Source of the DNA: Aptenodytes patagonicus
Taxonomy: Eukaryota; Chordata; Aves; Sphenisciformes; Spheniscidae
Length of the DNA stretch: 64,000 nt
NCBI RefSeq assembly: GCF_965638725.1
Contig: NC_134982.1
Span: 6,196,126-6,260,125 of the forward strand
Direction: 5' to 3'
In this document: positions 35,556 to 48,730 of the stretch, one piece after another
How positions within the stretch are numbered: position 1 is the first letter of the stretch
How the letters are laid out: each line of letters opens with the position of its first letter
Made by a program: the position numbers and the translations under genes
Notes under the pieces: generated by a model
Database searches by the model: none
Told to the model about the DNA's origin: nothing
Seen by the model: the letters and a program-made list of their open reading frames with translations, nothing else

Positions 35556-36435
35556 TAATCACAGGGGACTAAGCCAATGCCAATTTAGAAATGAAGTTCT
35601 CTTTACAAGCTCATTCATTCTTTACCCCTGCTCAGAGAAGGAATTCAGCTATAACACAGTCACCAACATCAGGCAGAATAGTTAGGGTAGTCGTCTGCAT
35701 AATGCATCAGAAAAGTAAGACAAAATCTTTTTGCTTCTGCATCTTGGATGACTCTTTCTCATTTGCTAGACAGATAACAGATACACTGGGTGCCATTCAG
35801 TATGAGAAATAACATGATAATTTGGTCAAATAGAAAACAGTATTTTCCTGGCTTTACAAAATACCTATTGATAATATTTAACAAAAATACTACATTTATT
35901 TTCCAGAATGATGTATTTGAAAGGGAATTAGGGACAGCATTAGAAAAGACACTTGGAAAAGCAATAAAAGGATGATATTGAAAGTTATCATTGTTTTTAA
36001 GAACAGCTCCATTTTTTTTTTCACCCTACAAATTAATAACCTAGAAAATTAGCTCCATTTAGAGTGGGATTCTGACTGAAGAGGTGGCTGAAAAGATAAA
36101 AATTTGAAATGATTGTCATCATGGCTACATGAATCCTTCATAAAGATGACCAAATCACATAACTGTTAATGCAGTGGAAAGACAGGAACCATAGCAGTTA
36201 TTTTTGGAAAAGATATAATAAGTACAAAACAGGAATATTATAGAATGGTAATAGAACAATATAGAGTGAGAATTTGCATCTTAAAATGAATTTACTGGAT
36301 TAATGATATTAAAAATGTTACATATTTCATTGCAACAGCTGTATTCAGATGGAAATATATTTTGATCAAAGCTGTTGCAGAATAATGTTAAGGACCTTAT
36401 TTAGAGTTTTTTCCACTCCTTTTAATCAGTGTGTC

Positions 36436-36480
36436 ATCTGGATCCCCTTTAGGGATCCCCTTATCTAGATTCCCCTTTTA
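36436..36480 (+). repeat. Short imperfect tandem repeat
   Basis: Three successive units of the type GATCCCCTT/GATTCCCCTT with 14-16 bp spacing. Origin unknown; probably local slippage. Confidence 0.4.
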
Positions 36481-39400
36481 TAGAAGAGTCATGTAGATTT
36501 ACAAGGTCATGCTTAATCAGCTTCTTCATAGGGAGGAAGAGACATTACAGTCATGACTGAAATAGAGACTTTGGTTTCCTTGGGATTTTTCTTTCAATGG
36601 GATTGTGGAACAATATCTAATATTAGAAGACAAAAATATCAAGGATAATCTAATAAAGAAAGCTTTTATTGGAGTGATACTACCTAATCTTTTAATGAGA
36701 GAGGCATGTACCTCACTGTTTTTTATGTCTTCTTGTGGAGTAGTCAAGATGCTGCCTTTTCAGGTCACATGTGTCCAACATTTATGTCATTCCTTGGATG
36801 AAGTGGGAGAAGCAATGTTAAAAAGTGCCTCGTTTTGCACTCCAGTTGTACCCACAAGGAAATAGAATACTGCAGCAAGGACAGTTGAGAGGTATGAAGC
36901 TGTCTGCCTTTTATTAACTAAAAAGCAAGTTGGTGTAGAACAGTCTGCACTGTCCTAAGGATGAGTAGATCCTCATTCTATGATTATAATTGGGATCACA
37001 AAAGACAAGATGTAGTTCAAACCTTCCTCTAACATAAGTGTCTGTCACGTTTTCCGCTGGACAGGACAGGTCTGTACTTCTAGCCTTGTGTTGCTCCCCT
37101 CCCACGTTGCATAAGCTGGATGAAATAACAGTGAAGAATTCAGCAGAGGTTGAAGGTTTTCAAGCTTATAAGGAGGGGTATTTAGAAATGACATAAAAAG
37201 AAGAAAAGTTTTCTAAAGTGTTCCCCCAGTTTGACAGGCAATTAGGATTCAGACAGAAAAAGTAGATTGTGTAAATGTGATAAACAGATTTAAAATTATA
37301 TTAGACTTTTCTGCTATGAACAGTCATTGAGCTTCCAATTTGCACTCTGTGTTTAGTTGTGATAAACAAAATAAAAAGATAACAGGCTGAAGAAGCAGGA
37401 GAAGCCATATCCAGTATGGGATGTCTTTGATGGGAAGTGACATTCTATGACCCATGAAGGGCCTTCCAGTCCTTAGTTCCAGAGAAGATCAAAGGAGATG
37501 TAATTAAAGTATAATTTAGCTGGATAAATTATTCTCAAAAATGACACAAAAAAGTTATTAATGCTCAAAATTTCTGTTAATTTTACCAATGTATTGGCAC
37601 TAAAAAGACATGTCAGTAATAAAATCATAAAATTTGAATCTGCTGAGCCTATATAGGTTCATTAAGAACAGTAGGTTCATAGTGGCTTTATTGTAGCAGT
37701 AATTTGATATGCAAGAAACATTACAGAAGGATAAAGATGGATTTCTGTAACTAAATCAGGATTCTAAGTCTTGACTTTACTTATGGGCCTAACCTACCAC
37801 CACTTCCCCCCCTCCAAAAATTATCCCTTTACTTGTAATTATCAGGCTGCAACAAAAGACATGCGGGTAATCTGAAAAAAAGCTCCGTGATCTCTAGAGG
37901 GAAACAAAATTGGTACTAAGATGACCTTTGGAGGGAAATCTGGAAGGCTGTATAATCTGATTGCCAGACTTTACTGCAAGATCAGAGACTCTCATTTATA
38001 TGCTCAGGCAGGTGTTCATGTAATGATCTGATTTATTCATCCATGCCAATACTGAGAATTATTTATAAAAATAAAAAACTGGCAGTGTACAAAAGGAAAA
38101 TACAGAACTGGAAAAGTCTGCATTGTTCAAAAACCCATTCTAACTTGCAGAGAGAAAACAATTCCATAACTCTATGCATTAGTCCTAATTTTTTAGTGAT
38201 TTTAATAGTGTCGATTATTTTATATTCTAAGATTATAAAGCCCCACCAATAACAAAAAGTCCGTTCTGGCTTTCTACCTGAGACAATCATAATAATTTCG
38301 CAACTTAAGGGCTGAGGTGAGTCTCAAAGTTGCAAAGGGTGTAAGAGAAATATGTTTTCTCTTAATTAACTATATTAAGATTAACATTTTTGCTTTTAAT
38401 GCTCACAGAGCTATAATGTTCCTCTGCATAACAGCCAAGCAAATCATTGGAACGGCAAAGAGCAGCTATGTTTGTGTTAAATTCAAATGGAACCAAACTG
38501 TAAAATGGCTTAAACTGTGCCTGGCATTAAACTAACACATTATGGATAATGTGTTTGGCCTAATGCCATCCTCTCTACTTGGATAGATGAACAAACACAA
38601 AAAGAGTTTCAGCAGAGGATGTTTTTGAATGGTTTTAATGTTTGTAAATAAAGAACTCTGAAAGCTACACTCCTACATAACTGATTGGGAAAAAGGATAA
38701 ACAAATGTGTCCCTTGTAGCTAGATAGACACCGTATGAGTTCGCAGCAGTTCCACTGTAACTTTCTGAATAAGTAAACAGCCACAAACCCAGTGTTGTGG
38801 TTGAGACGTTCTTTCTTTGTTGCTCTTCTCAGCTAGACTTCTTGCTGACTCAACAAAGAGCTCAGGAAAGTCGTATAGAGGTTCTCAATGCACTGGCTCA
38901 GATATTGGCTAAGTAAGGTAGTATTATTTTCCTGCTTTAGTGCAGCTTCATTAAAGTGTTTGATGTTGTGTCTAATTGTGAGTTGAAATGCAGAGTATAA
39001 ATATATCTTTGGAGGACAGAGTGAATCAGAGCTTCCAGCAGTTTCCTTGTCAAATCCTTGTCTTCCCTATAGAGTTGATCAATAGTCCAAGTTCATTCAA
39101 TTTAGTCATACTCAAATAATCTTTCTCTAGAAAGAAAGTACATCTCATTATTTCTTAGTGGCCTTCTGTTCCTTTTAATTCATCAGTCCTCTAAGTGTAG
39201 GCTGATTTCCCCCCCCCCCCTCTTTTTTATTTTGAGACAGTAAAAGAAGTTTGAGTATTCACTGTGTAGCTCTCTTAAGGAGACTCGCACTGCAGCCTTG
39301 CCTACCTCACTGCAATAATAATTTTTGTTTACCACAAAAACAATTGGTGTTCAAAAAGTGGCTATGGAGTTCTTCTATCTTCTGTACAAGGAAGTAGCTC

Positions 39401-41069
39401 ATAGTCTTCCTTTTTCCTCTTTGCCTCACATCAGCTCTAGTAGAGGTACTCATGCAGAGAAAACATCTTCATTTCTGTCCTGTGCCCAAGAATCACCCTT
39501 CACTGTTTTAAACTCTCTTGCTTTCCATGTTATTCCCTATCTTGCTAAAATACCCAGTTCACCAAACTCAAGTCTCTTCCTAATGGACAAGAATTTATAC
39601 AGAAACTTAACTTTTCTCACTGAATGCTTTCTGGGCTTTTTGTTTTCTTGTGTGTGTGGCTTGTTGGTGGGTTTTTTTGTTTGTTGGGTTTTTTTAGTGC
39701 TCAGGAAGAGCATCCTAGACAGAGCAAAAACAATGCTTTAATGGTTTGGAAATCATCTGATTGATTTATGAAATTCCCTACAGAACAGTTATTGTGCTGC
39801 AGACCTAATTGTTTCATTTGATGCAGCTTTTCAGTGCATTCTGAAATACACCGTGTTGAAAAAGCATTTAAATATATCAAGTCCAGATCTGTCCTATCTC
39901 TTTCTTTAGTTTTGATTCCAATTAAGGGACAGTGGTGGTGGTGGTGAAATAATATTGAAGCATCATACAGCCTCAAAGGAGTCCATTGTCTAGACTGTAT
40001 AAAAAGTAGAAGCAAAGACTATCTTGACAAGCTTCTTGTTTAGAAGTCAAAGGAAAGAATTGAACAAAGAAATGACTGAAAGCCACTGGTCACAGGCTAT
40101 AGGCTTTAACAGGGAAAAAAAAAAACAGTGTCAAATTTGGCAGTTCTGTGGTTTTCAACATGTAACCTACAGGTATTTGGGAGAAAAGGACAATATTAAA
40201 TATGAAGGACAGGTAAGTGGCAAGTCTGTTTCCTAGAATCTCAGATTTTCTCTACAGCATTTGCACCTCCACTGGAAAGATTTTGAACTCTGCAATTCAA
40301 AAAAGAGTAAATACTTTGATTGTAGCCTTTCATTTTAAGCTCTTTCAATAGAATTGTAAGCTGGTTAGACCTAGTGTGATAGAATATTCCAGTCCTGATT
40401 TTCAGTACAGAGTATGGGATCCTCCTCAGAGTCCATTTACAAGTCTTCATGTATTCCAAGGGACTAAGCTCTCATGAAATCTACTGAGGGTAGTTAGTTG
40501 AGTCTGTGAATCTAGAGGGTTTCTTGGATGTAGCAGTTGCTTCAGAATGAGCTGAAATAGCTCTGGAGGACTCTGGAGCTGACGGTACTGGATAGTCTGG
40601 GCCTAAGCTAAGTTACATTGTTAGTTCTTATGATATTTCAGGTACAATTTCTCAATTTTGTTTACCTTGGGTTTGCTTGATGCCATTGTATTGATCTTCA
40701 CACTTACTGTGATTGCATCCGTCAACACACCTAACACTTAGAAAGATTTGACTCATCTGTCCAGTTGCAATTACGCAGCCAGTCTTCCTTCTTAAGCAAT
40801 AGAGAAATGCAGCAAGTTTATCTTAGAAATGTACGTTAAGATAGCATAAGACCCCTTTGATGCCTGTCTTACTTTTGACTCTAAAGGAAGTAAAATCCAC
40901 TATCAGACACTGAGCAGTGAGGTTCAAGTGAGATAAATCCCAGCCATAACATTTTTTTTTTTTTCTTCAGAGAAAGAAAGATAGGTAGATATGTGGGAAG
41001 AGAATCTTACTGAATTCCGTGACTTTGCTCTTAGTTTCCCAGAGAGGTTTTCAGGATAGGCTTTATGAT

Positions 41070-41092
41070 GGGGGGGGGGGGGAGGGGGGAGG
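41070..41092 (+). repeat. G-run tract
   Basis: Thirteen G, one A, six G, one A, two G. It is a possible G-quadruplex and a likely length-variable site, isolated in AT-rich intergenic DNA. Confidence 0.7.
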
Positions 41093-43092
41093 AAATCCCA
41101 AACCCAGCCTTCCAGCTTTTCTCAATAAACAGTAGTTCAATAGTATCCTGACATAAAATTAATTTGCTATTAACATTGTTACATAAAAGTATAAATTACA
41201 AGTATATTATTGATAATTACATAGCTCTAGTTGCAATTCAAGTCTATTCTTATTTTCATGTTGTGATTCTGAACTTGTTTTGGTTTTCTGTGTGTATTTT
41301 AAAATCTGTTACTTTCCTATGTCTCCTTAGTATCTGTGACAACTTTTAAAGTGGAAGAAAGACAAATCATATTGTTCCACATAAGCATTGCAGCTGGAGA
41401 GCTAGCAAGAGCTACACTTATAGTCTGCAGACATTTCCATTACACCTTTGTCTACTCAGTTCATAACTTTCTGAAACTTTCAGGCTTCGGGCTACAATTT
41501 TATAGTCTTGGCATGACCCTGATGGTTTTTTCTAAAGCTAAACATAGCAAACAAAGTCTGTTCCCACTTTCAATACTTCGACATTAAGCAAAGCCCTAGT
41601 ACATTGTGAACACGTTCATCACTAGGGGAGTTACGTTAGTGGACCGCATAAGTGATCTACATCATACCTTGTCCTCCAATAACAGGTATCCATTATTGCA
41701 CTTGTACATGCATATCACGTGCCAGACACAGCCACATAGCTACAGACAATAGCTGCATGCAACAGGACTGGATTCTTTTGTTCTACGAAGAGTGGATTTT
41801 GCCAAAGGTATTAAATTATTTTTTCTATCTGATGCTTTTCTCGGAGAACTTAGTGCTCCTGTATGTTTTAGTACCATCGTTCACAACATGGGAATACCAA
41901 TACACAAGACTGTACAGGACTTGTCAGACTGGAAATGGGGAAAAAAGTCATCCCATGGGTAGAACATTTTCTCACGAACATCTAATACTCTTCCATGGCA
42001 GCTCCCTTGATGGTTCATTTCCAAATCTGAGTTTATGGATCCGAAACAATAGATTCAAATCAGAGGATACAGTGTGCTATCAGGAGCTGTCTAGGGCGGA
42101 CACCTGCGTGTACTATTTGCATTCCTGTTTTTTATCCAGTTTGCTCTGAGATTAGGTGAAAGTGGAAAGGGAGGTGGAGAAGAGGATGTAGTAGGTATTG
42201 CGTTGAGGGTATTGATTAAAGCAGAAAATATGGAGACTTCTTGTGGGTGACTTTGTCTCTGTTGTTACCAGCCACACAGGGTCAAGATTTCTGGGCAGAT
42301 CTGAGGCACCTGCCATATTATCTAAACTTCACTGGCCCTGATAAAATAAATTGAACTAAACTCTTTACAACAAGATGTATTTCTTTGCTTCCTCCTTTGA
42401 GGCTTGGAGATAACTTTCTATCTGAAAGGATTTTAGTGCCATAAGTTTTAAACACATAATTGCAACTGAAGAGATTAAATTAACATAAACCTATGGCCTA
42501 CCAAACTTTTGGCTCAGAAACAACTTAGTATACACTTTGTAACTTCTCAGATTTTTTCCATAGTGTGTATATACCTATTTATCATCGTTAAAATGGGCTA
42601 TGCGAGGTCATTACCACTTCAAAGAGGTATATTGACACTTTTCTACAGAACTGAAACAGAATAATTTCACAGAAGCACTTTTTTTCCCACCCACATGAGG
42701 ATTTATAAGTTGTGTACCAGAAATTCTTTACTATAGGAGCTACAACAACCTGTAATCTGCTGACACACCTTGTAGCCTGTTAAGATATATATTACTGTAT
42801 TCATGTACAGTGGTTAGAAATAACTTTTGCATTTCATTAGTAGGTCATTAATAATGATCATTTTAATACCAGAATGTTTACAAGGCTAATCAAGTACAGG
42901 AAGGATAATCCAAGCCAAAAAGTGTAAGTACAGAATGCAAGACCTACTAAATGTTGTCCAACCAAATGAACTTAATGGAATGACACCAGGCTTTCATTGA
43001 AATAATGACTTGATAGCTCTGTCCCTCTCTTTCCAAGGGTCTGATCCCACAAGGAAGTCTGGATTGCAACATCCCTATGATGATAGGAAGTA

Positions 43093-43124
43093 TAACCTTC
43101 ACCTATTTACTTAGGTGAAGGTTA
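43093..43124. repeat. Perfect 13-bp inverted repeat with 6-nt loop
   Basis: The arm at 43093-43105 (TAACCTTCACCTA) is matched exactly by its reverse complement at 43112-43124, with a TTTACT loop. No T-run follows and no gene adjoins it, so its role is unknown. It is too short for a typical pre-miRNA. Confidence 0.75.
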
Positions 43125-43847
43125 GAACTTGAACAATTTTTTTATTTGTTAAGCTGAGCTCCCACTTCCCTTCTGTAGAAAATTAGCTCAGCAGGCTCAC
43201 AGTCACCAGAATGCCATGATCTACAGTCAGAAATGGATCTGTGATTCCTCTCTAATGATAGAGCTTAAGAATGTGGAATACCTAGTGACAGCTGCTATAT
43301 GAAAATAATCAGCCTTCAAACAGTGGGAATGATCTCACAGCAGGCTTCTATTATTCAATAGCAAATGTTTAGAATAAAAATTTTATTGGTGCAGAAAGGA
43401 AAAAGAATTAAGCAATAAATAGCTTGTCAGAAACCCCATAGCAAGTTTGATTAGGGTTACACTATTACAAACATACTCTAGAGACAGAGAATAATATTTG
43501 GGATTTTTTCATCCAAGACTGGAGCACGTTGCCATCCCTGTTGATTTCATTTTTCTTTCTTTTTTCATAAATGCTCAATAATAGGAAATGAATTATTTAT
43601 GAAAATACAGGCTTGAAAAGCTGACCTGCAAATTCAATATAACATTAAAAATCAGCAATTTTACCACCCACAACTAACAAGCTCTTGTGGTTTCACTGAA
43701 AGTCACAGTTTTGCTACTGAGAGCTGTTGATGCCTCTATATCAACCCTTAGCTACTGTGGCGGGTTCAGCAGAGGCCATAATAATAAGCACATCAAAATA
43801 AGATGATATAGAACTGGGCATTTACAACACATGCTTTTGCAATAGAA

Positions 43848-44440
43848 TGTGCTGGTTTTGTCTGTGATAGAGTTAATTCTCTTCACAGTAGCTAGTATGG
43901 GGCTGTGGTTTGGATTTGTGCTGGAAACGGTGTTAATAACACAGGGATGTTTTCATTATTGCTGAGCAGTGCTGACACAGAGTCAAGGCCTTGTCTGCTT
44001 CTCACTCCACCCCACCAGCGAGTAGGCTGGGGGGCCACAAGAAGCTGGGAGGGGACACAGCCGGGACAGCTGACCCCACCTGACCAAAGGGAAATTCCAT
44101 ACCATGTGACGTCAGGCTCAGTATATAAAGCTGGGGGAAGAAGAAGGAAGGGGGGGACATTCGGAGTGATGGCATTTGTCTTCCCAAGTCACCATTACGC
44201 GTGAGGGAGCCCTGCTTTCCTGGAGATGGCTGAACACCTGCCTGCCATGGGAAGGAGTGAACGAATTCCTTGTTTTGTTTTGCTTGCATGCGTGGCTTTT
44301 GCTTTGCCTGTTAAACTGTCTTTATGTCAACCCATGAGTTTCCTCACTTCTACCCTTCCAATTCTGTCCCCCATCCCACCGAGGGGAGTGAGCGAGCGGC
44401 TGAGTGGTGCTTAGTTGGCAGCTGGGGTTAAACCATGACA
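43848..44440 (+). mobile_element. Solo LTR of the same endogenous retrovirus family (copy 2)
   Basis: A 593-bp element running from TGTGCTGG to CCATGACA. It corresponds to the reverse complement of the LTR at 25714-26259 over its length. A TATA box (44122-44129) and a consensus CRE (44107-44114) set plus-strand orientation. A purine-rich GAAGAAGGAAGGGGGGG stretch follows the TATA box. No clear target duplication is seen at the ends (TAGAA before, AGGAT after). No viral coding region adjoins it. Confidence 0.82.
44107..44129 (+). promoter_or_regulatory. CRE and TATA box of the plus-strand LTR
   Basis: The palindromic CREB/ATF site TGACGTCA (44107-44114) lies 7 bp before TATATAAA (44122-44129). 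This is a textbook LTR U3 core promoter arrangement, and transcription would start roughly 25-30 bp further on. Both motifs are degraded in the sister LTR. Confidence 0.7.
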
Positions 44441-45543
44441 AGGATTACAGGATAGTCATCCTAAACTAAAATCATAATAATAATGCATTTTAAGTGCCTG
44501 AAAAAACACAGAAAAGAAGTTAGATTCTGTGGTATTGCTCTCTGAGCTTGCAACACCTTCTTAGATGAATAACCTTTTTACAGCTAGAAAGGAATAATTA
44601 AGGACTGATCTAAAAGAGATAATGAAATTAGTATCTTGCATGAGATGTAGAGTATCTTTTATTGTCCATTTGCCCAAGTAGCTAACATGGCAAGAGTGAG
44701 TGTGTAGGGATAAATTGATTGCATTCCTTACTATTATTTCATACTGTGATTGGGTTAACAGCAGTGTCAAATAATGAATCAATTAATTAAAAATAAGATT
44801 TTTCCCACCTTCTTTCAGTTCTCTTTTAGTAACCCTTTAGAAGTGTTAATTTAGACACAGCTCCCTAATTATTACAGTCCCAGAACACATGGAAGCCTCC
44901 TTTCTGTGCACTGAAGAGACTTACCACTCATAAACACTAAGATACATTTTGGAAAAACAAGTCATTCGTTGAAATGTCCTGTCCGGGGAACCTCACTGAA
45001 CTCTTTGGTAAAACTGAGACTAGATGTGATCCAGCAGATTTTTCTAGAACATATACTATATCCATATGACAGATGTATGAATACATATTCAAATATTATT
45101 GGACTAAAGATACAGTGGCTTTAATTGATTTTTTCAGAAAGAAAGCAAATCCTTCACAAAGGAGCATTTATTACAGTGCACACTGTATAAGAGTTTGTTC
45201 TTTGTCTCATTAACTTTGTCTTATGTCAGCAAAAAACTACGCTATGAAAAACTGCATGAGAAGATTTTGTCATGACGCTGTCCGATCACTTGACTCTAGA
45301 CAAGAACAACTGCAGTTATGCTCAAACCCAGGGACTTCTTTTGAAGTAAGATGATGTTTACTGAATAGCCCTATTGTGGCTATGAAATTAAACAAGAAGA
45401 CAGTGGAAATAGAGAGCTGGCTCCCTCACAACCTCTATAAAGTCCCTTTCATAAAATCTATCCAAACCTAGCTTTATTTCAGATGAGAACACAGTTACTG
45501 TTACTGTATCTGCAACGTTGTTCAAACTATTTCACTGTTGGGT

Positions 45544-45572
45544 TTTATTTATTTATTTATTTATTTTATTTA
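45544..45572 (+). repeat. (ATTT)n microsatellite
   Basis: Six or seven near-perfect ATTT tetranucleotide units. Confidence 0.85.
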
Positions 45573-48246
45573 ACTGCTAATGTTTTGTCTATAGCAATTT
45601 TGTTGAAGTTGAGGGTGTTTGGATGCCACTCAGGAAAGACATGTCCCAGAGCATTTGGTTACAAAACACATTAGTACATCATTCTGTTCCTTATTTCAGA
45701 TGATGAGTTGCCTGAAGGAGGATAAATGGCTCATAAAGTTCTCAATGGCCTAAAAGCAGGACCATCTGTTGAAGTCATCAGTGACTTTGTAGCTGAGCTT
45801 AGCAGCTGGGAAGCCTTCAACTCATCAGCTCTTCTTTAATCAGGTAGACATCTCTGAAGTCAGTGGGAATTATTGTAATAGATTCTTGAAGAGCTGAGAC
45901 AATGATAAGAGCTTTCCCCATTTTGAGATGATATCCATATTTCAACTCATTTCCATACGCAGATTTTTAGTTGTTCAGGTACCTGGCACTCTCATGCTAA
46001 AACTGCTCCACATCTGTTCGTATTGCTCAGAGAGATTTGTCAGAATACTAGAAAGTGATAAAGATCCACCGGACCCTTAGTTCTGACACTACTGGTAACC
46101 TCAAATACTCAGATTCACAGATGTGCTTCTAATGAATTATTGCTTGTGAATTCCATCACTCTTGGGACGAGAAAGCATGAAATGCCAGGACAAAGGAAGG
46201 GGCTAAGGTCTTGCTGGAAGAAAAGAAGAATGTGGTTTTCATCACCCCAGAAAGATCAGAATGTTTTCCATTTCTACTTGAGCCGCAGAAATGTTTTCAT
46301 GTACAGCTAGATTAATATTTTTAAAGTTGAATTACAGACCTGAAGTCATATTTAAACTTTTTAGGCACTACACGGGGAAAGTTCTGTGAATCAGAGTGGA
46401 ACATGCAATAACGGATGGTGAATGTAGGCCGTTTTGGCTATTTACTAAGGAAACAATGGGGATAGGAGTGTGCCTTAAATCTATCTTCTCTGAAAGGTGG
46501 ATTGTTCTGAATTGTAATGTTGTATATTCTCAGTGGAACTCTCCTCAAAATGTAGGAAACTGATCCATTACCTTTGAAACTTATTTCAGGAAACCAGAGA
46601 AAAAGACAGAGGCTGGTCATTCTTGCAAAAGATTTCAGCTACTCTTTTCACTAGCTTCAGAGAGTAAATTATTAATGTTTAAAGTTATTTTAAAAATAAT
46701 AAAAAAAATACAAAATCCCCTCCTTTGCTTGACAGGATTTAAACATGGTACTCATTTTTTAAACCTCAGTGTTGGATAAAAGTGTAAATGACAACAGTTG
46801 TTGAATAATACATTTTGTCTTTTCATATGCTTGTCACAATTTTTTTATGACTCGCTAAAATATATGGCTTATCATCTAGAGTTTGTACTTCACCTCTGTA
46901 TTACCCGTATCTCCTTTGCCTGGCAGCTATACTACGCAAATCCCCATCGAAGTATTGGCACTGAAGTTTCAAAGGAGTCCTTAAGATGCAAAATTATAAC
47001 ACCCTTATGCACTGATAACATAATTCTGTTCACCTAAGTGAAAAATTGTGATATAAATGTTGGAACACAAAGTGTTACTCAAACTTAAAGTTAGTTTGAT
47101 TTTCATAACATGCAAATTGAAAACATATTAATGGGAAATGTCAAATCTGATATGCTAAAGAAGATGAAATCCTGCAAAAAGTTCTTTACCCTTTCGCAAA
47201 AAAGAAAGAGGAAAAAAGAGAAGACTAGATTGCAAATTTAATTGCATGTCCAGAATAAGAGCTAATATTATTTTGATACATATTCTTTAAAGTGCTTTGT
47301 TAGATTACAGTTGTCTTCTGAGGCCCAACTTAAAGTCTACCAAAATCAGAGGGGAGAAATCCATTAACTGTGAAGGATTTCAATTGAAGTTTGTTATTTT
47401 CTTTGTATTTCTTTGCTTATTATGCACCAGTTCAGCCCAGAAAGAGTAAAAAAATGATGAGAAATAGGTATATCTGTCTTCTGTTTTAACATGTGCATCA
47501 TCTCTAATACATAAATCATAGGAAATGATTAAAAAATAAAATCTTGTGCTACCTGGTATTTTCTTCCTAAAGTTCCACAGTTTGAGGATTCAGGTTTTCT
47601 TGTGGATCACAACAGCATTCTTTTTTGTATTATTATTTCAAGGAAAATTTATAACCTCTCAGCTTGTAGAGAAGAACTTGAAAGACATTGTAAATGCACT
47701 CTCTCCTGATTAACACCCAATGGGGAAAATAAAATAAAAATTAAATATAATTTTAAATGATCTCAAGATTTTAAGTAGGCTGGAATTACAGCTTCTATAT
47801 CCTTCATTTGTCAATACTGGATAAATATCTTAAAGACCAGAATGCATTGGTGGGTGCCTTCTGGAATATGAGGAAGATTTGATTTTTGAATGTCCTGTTG
47901 TGCTTTGTATATTAAATTGTATTATCACAGTGAGAAGATTTGCGTAATTTTTTTTTAAGGAGTACAGATAACCTTTTTTAGCTTCTCCATGAAACTGAAT
48001 AAATAAAAATTACGTGTGCTGATGAGCAAAAAGTATGCGATCTGTTCAGCAGCAGCAATTATATTAGAAACTGCTGCATGCTGCAAACCCATCTTGTGGG
48101 ATTTTGTGGTTTGAAATAGCCATCCCTCACAGAGTGAGACTACAAAGTCACAAGACAACTTACAGATGGTTAACAGATCTCACTGCCCAACTGGTAGAAA
48201 TATCCTGGGAAATAAAATGAATTATATAGAACCTGAAAGATCAGTT

Positions 48247-48296
48247 TTATCTTTTTTTCTTTTTTTTCTTTTTTTTTTTTCTTTTCTACTGAGAAA
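48247..48296 (+). repeat. T-rich pyrimidine tract
   Basis: About 50 bp of T-runs broken only by single C residues. Low-complexity sequence, likely length-variable. Confidence 0.8.
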
Positions 48297-48399
48297 CTTA
48301 GAAATCATTGCTCAGTTTCTTGTCGATCGCTGGTTTTGTGATTGTTTGGTGGAAATAAGCCTTGAAGCAAAAATCCTTGCAGAATTGGAAGCCCATTCC

Positions 48400-48730
48400 C
48401 TTGTAGTCAGCCATTATTGCGCATAAACCTTATTGGGAGGGTTAACTGACCGCTGTATGCTTCATCTGTCAGGCGTGAGCGTATCACATAAAGGGGTGAG
48501 TCACTGATGATTTCAGCTTGCTTTCTCTTCTCACTCAGCAAGAGCCGGGAATACTGAAGCACTAATTCAGAATATTGCTCTGTATCTTCATTCCACGTGG
48601 AAGTATTTTCCTTCCATGTGGAGCGGCTTCTATTAAAGACTTGATCAGCATTTCTTTTAGCATTTTGATGCAAAGTGCAGGGCACCTGCAAATCGTCCCA
48701 GCAATCTCCTGTTAAGGACATGACACACTG
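48400..48730. promoter_or_regulatory. Candidate regulatory island
   Basis: This segment has more G+C and CpG than its surroundings. It contains a consensus AP-1 site TGAGTCA (48497-48503), an E-box CACGTG (48594-48599) and an ATGCAAAG octamer-like word (48667-48674). A minus-strand frame spans it (48811-48407, 134 codons, rich in Ser/Glu/Arg) but has no known domain. I regard a conserved non-coding element as likelier than a gene. Conservation cannot be tested here. Confidence 0.3.

Larger units (their letters stand above)
32090..35560 (-). mobile_element. CR1 LINE, long copy (B) with esterase-like, endonuclease and RT parts
   Basis: About 3.5 kb on the minus strand. The 3' end at 32090 has the octamer tail (GAATCATA on the plus strand). 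Going 5' there is the RT region (33830-32169), a linker (34251-33868), the apurinic-type endonuclease (34967-34179) and part of ORF1 with an esterase-like C-terminus (35555-35029). I see at least two frame breaks in ORF2, near 34265 and near 33880, and one or more in ORF1, so the copy is dead but fairly young. Its 5' end is truncated within ORF1. Confidence 0.93.
35561..43847. other. 8.3-kb AT-rich intergenic stretch
   Basis: No gene, CR1 or LTR is recognised. It contains a C12 run (39209-39220), a G-run tract (41070-41092), a short CCCCTT-rich imperfect repeat (36436-36480) and a perfect hairpin at 43093-43124. The longest plus-strand frames (39325-39741 and 41652-42149) show no known domain and look like chance openings. 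Confidence 0.5.

Noticed and set aside
38534..38555. 10-bp palindrome AACACATTAT / ATAATGTGTT with 2-nt spacer
   Set aside because: AT-rich and near chance expectation; no context supports a function.
39325..39741. 138-codon plus-strand frame
   Set aside because: Low-complexity hydrophobic end caused by a T-rich tract; no homology recognised.
41652..42149. 165-codon plus-strand frame
   Set aside because: No recognisable domain, no clear ATG at its start, no exon signals that I can support; consistent with a chance opening.
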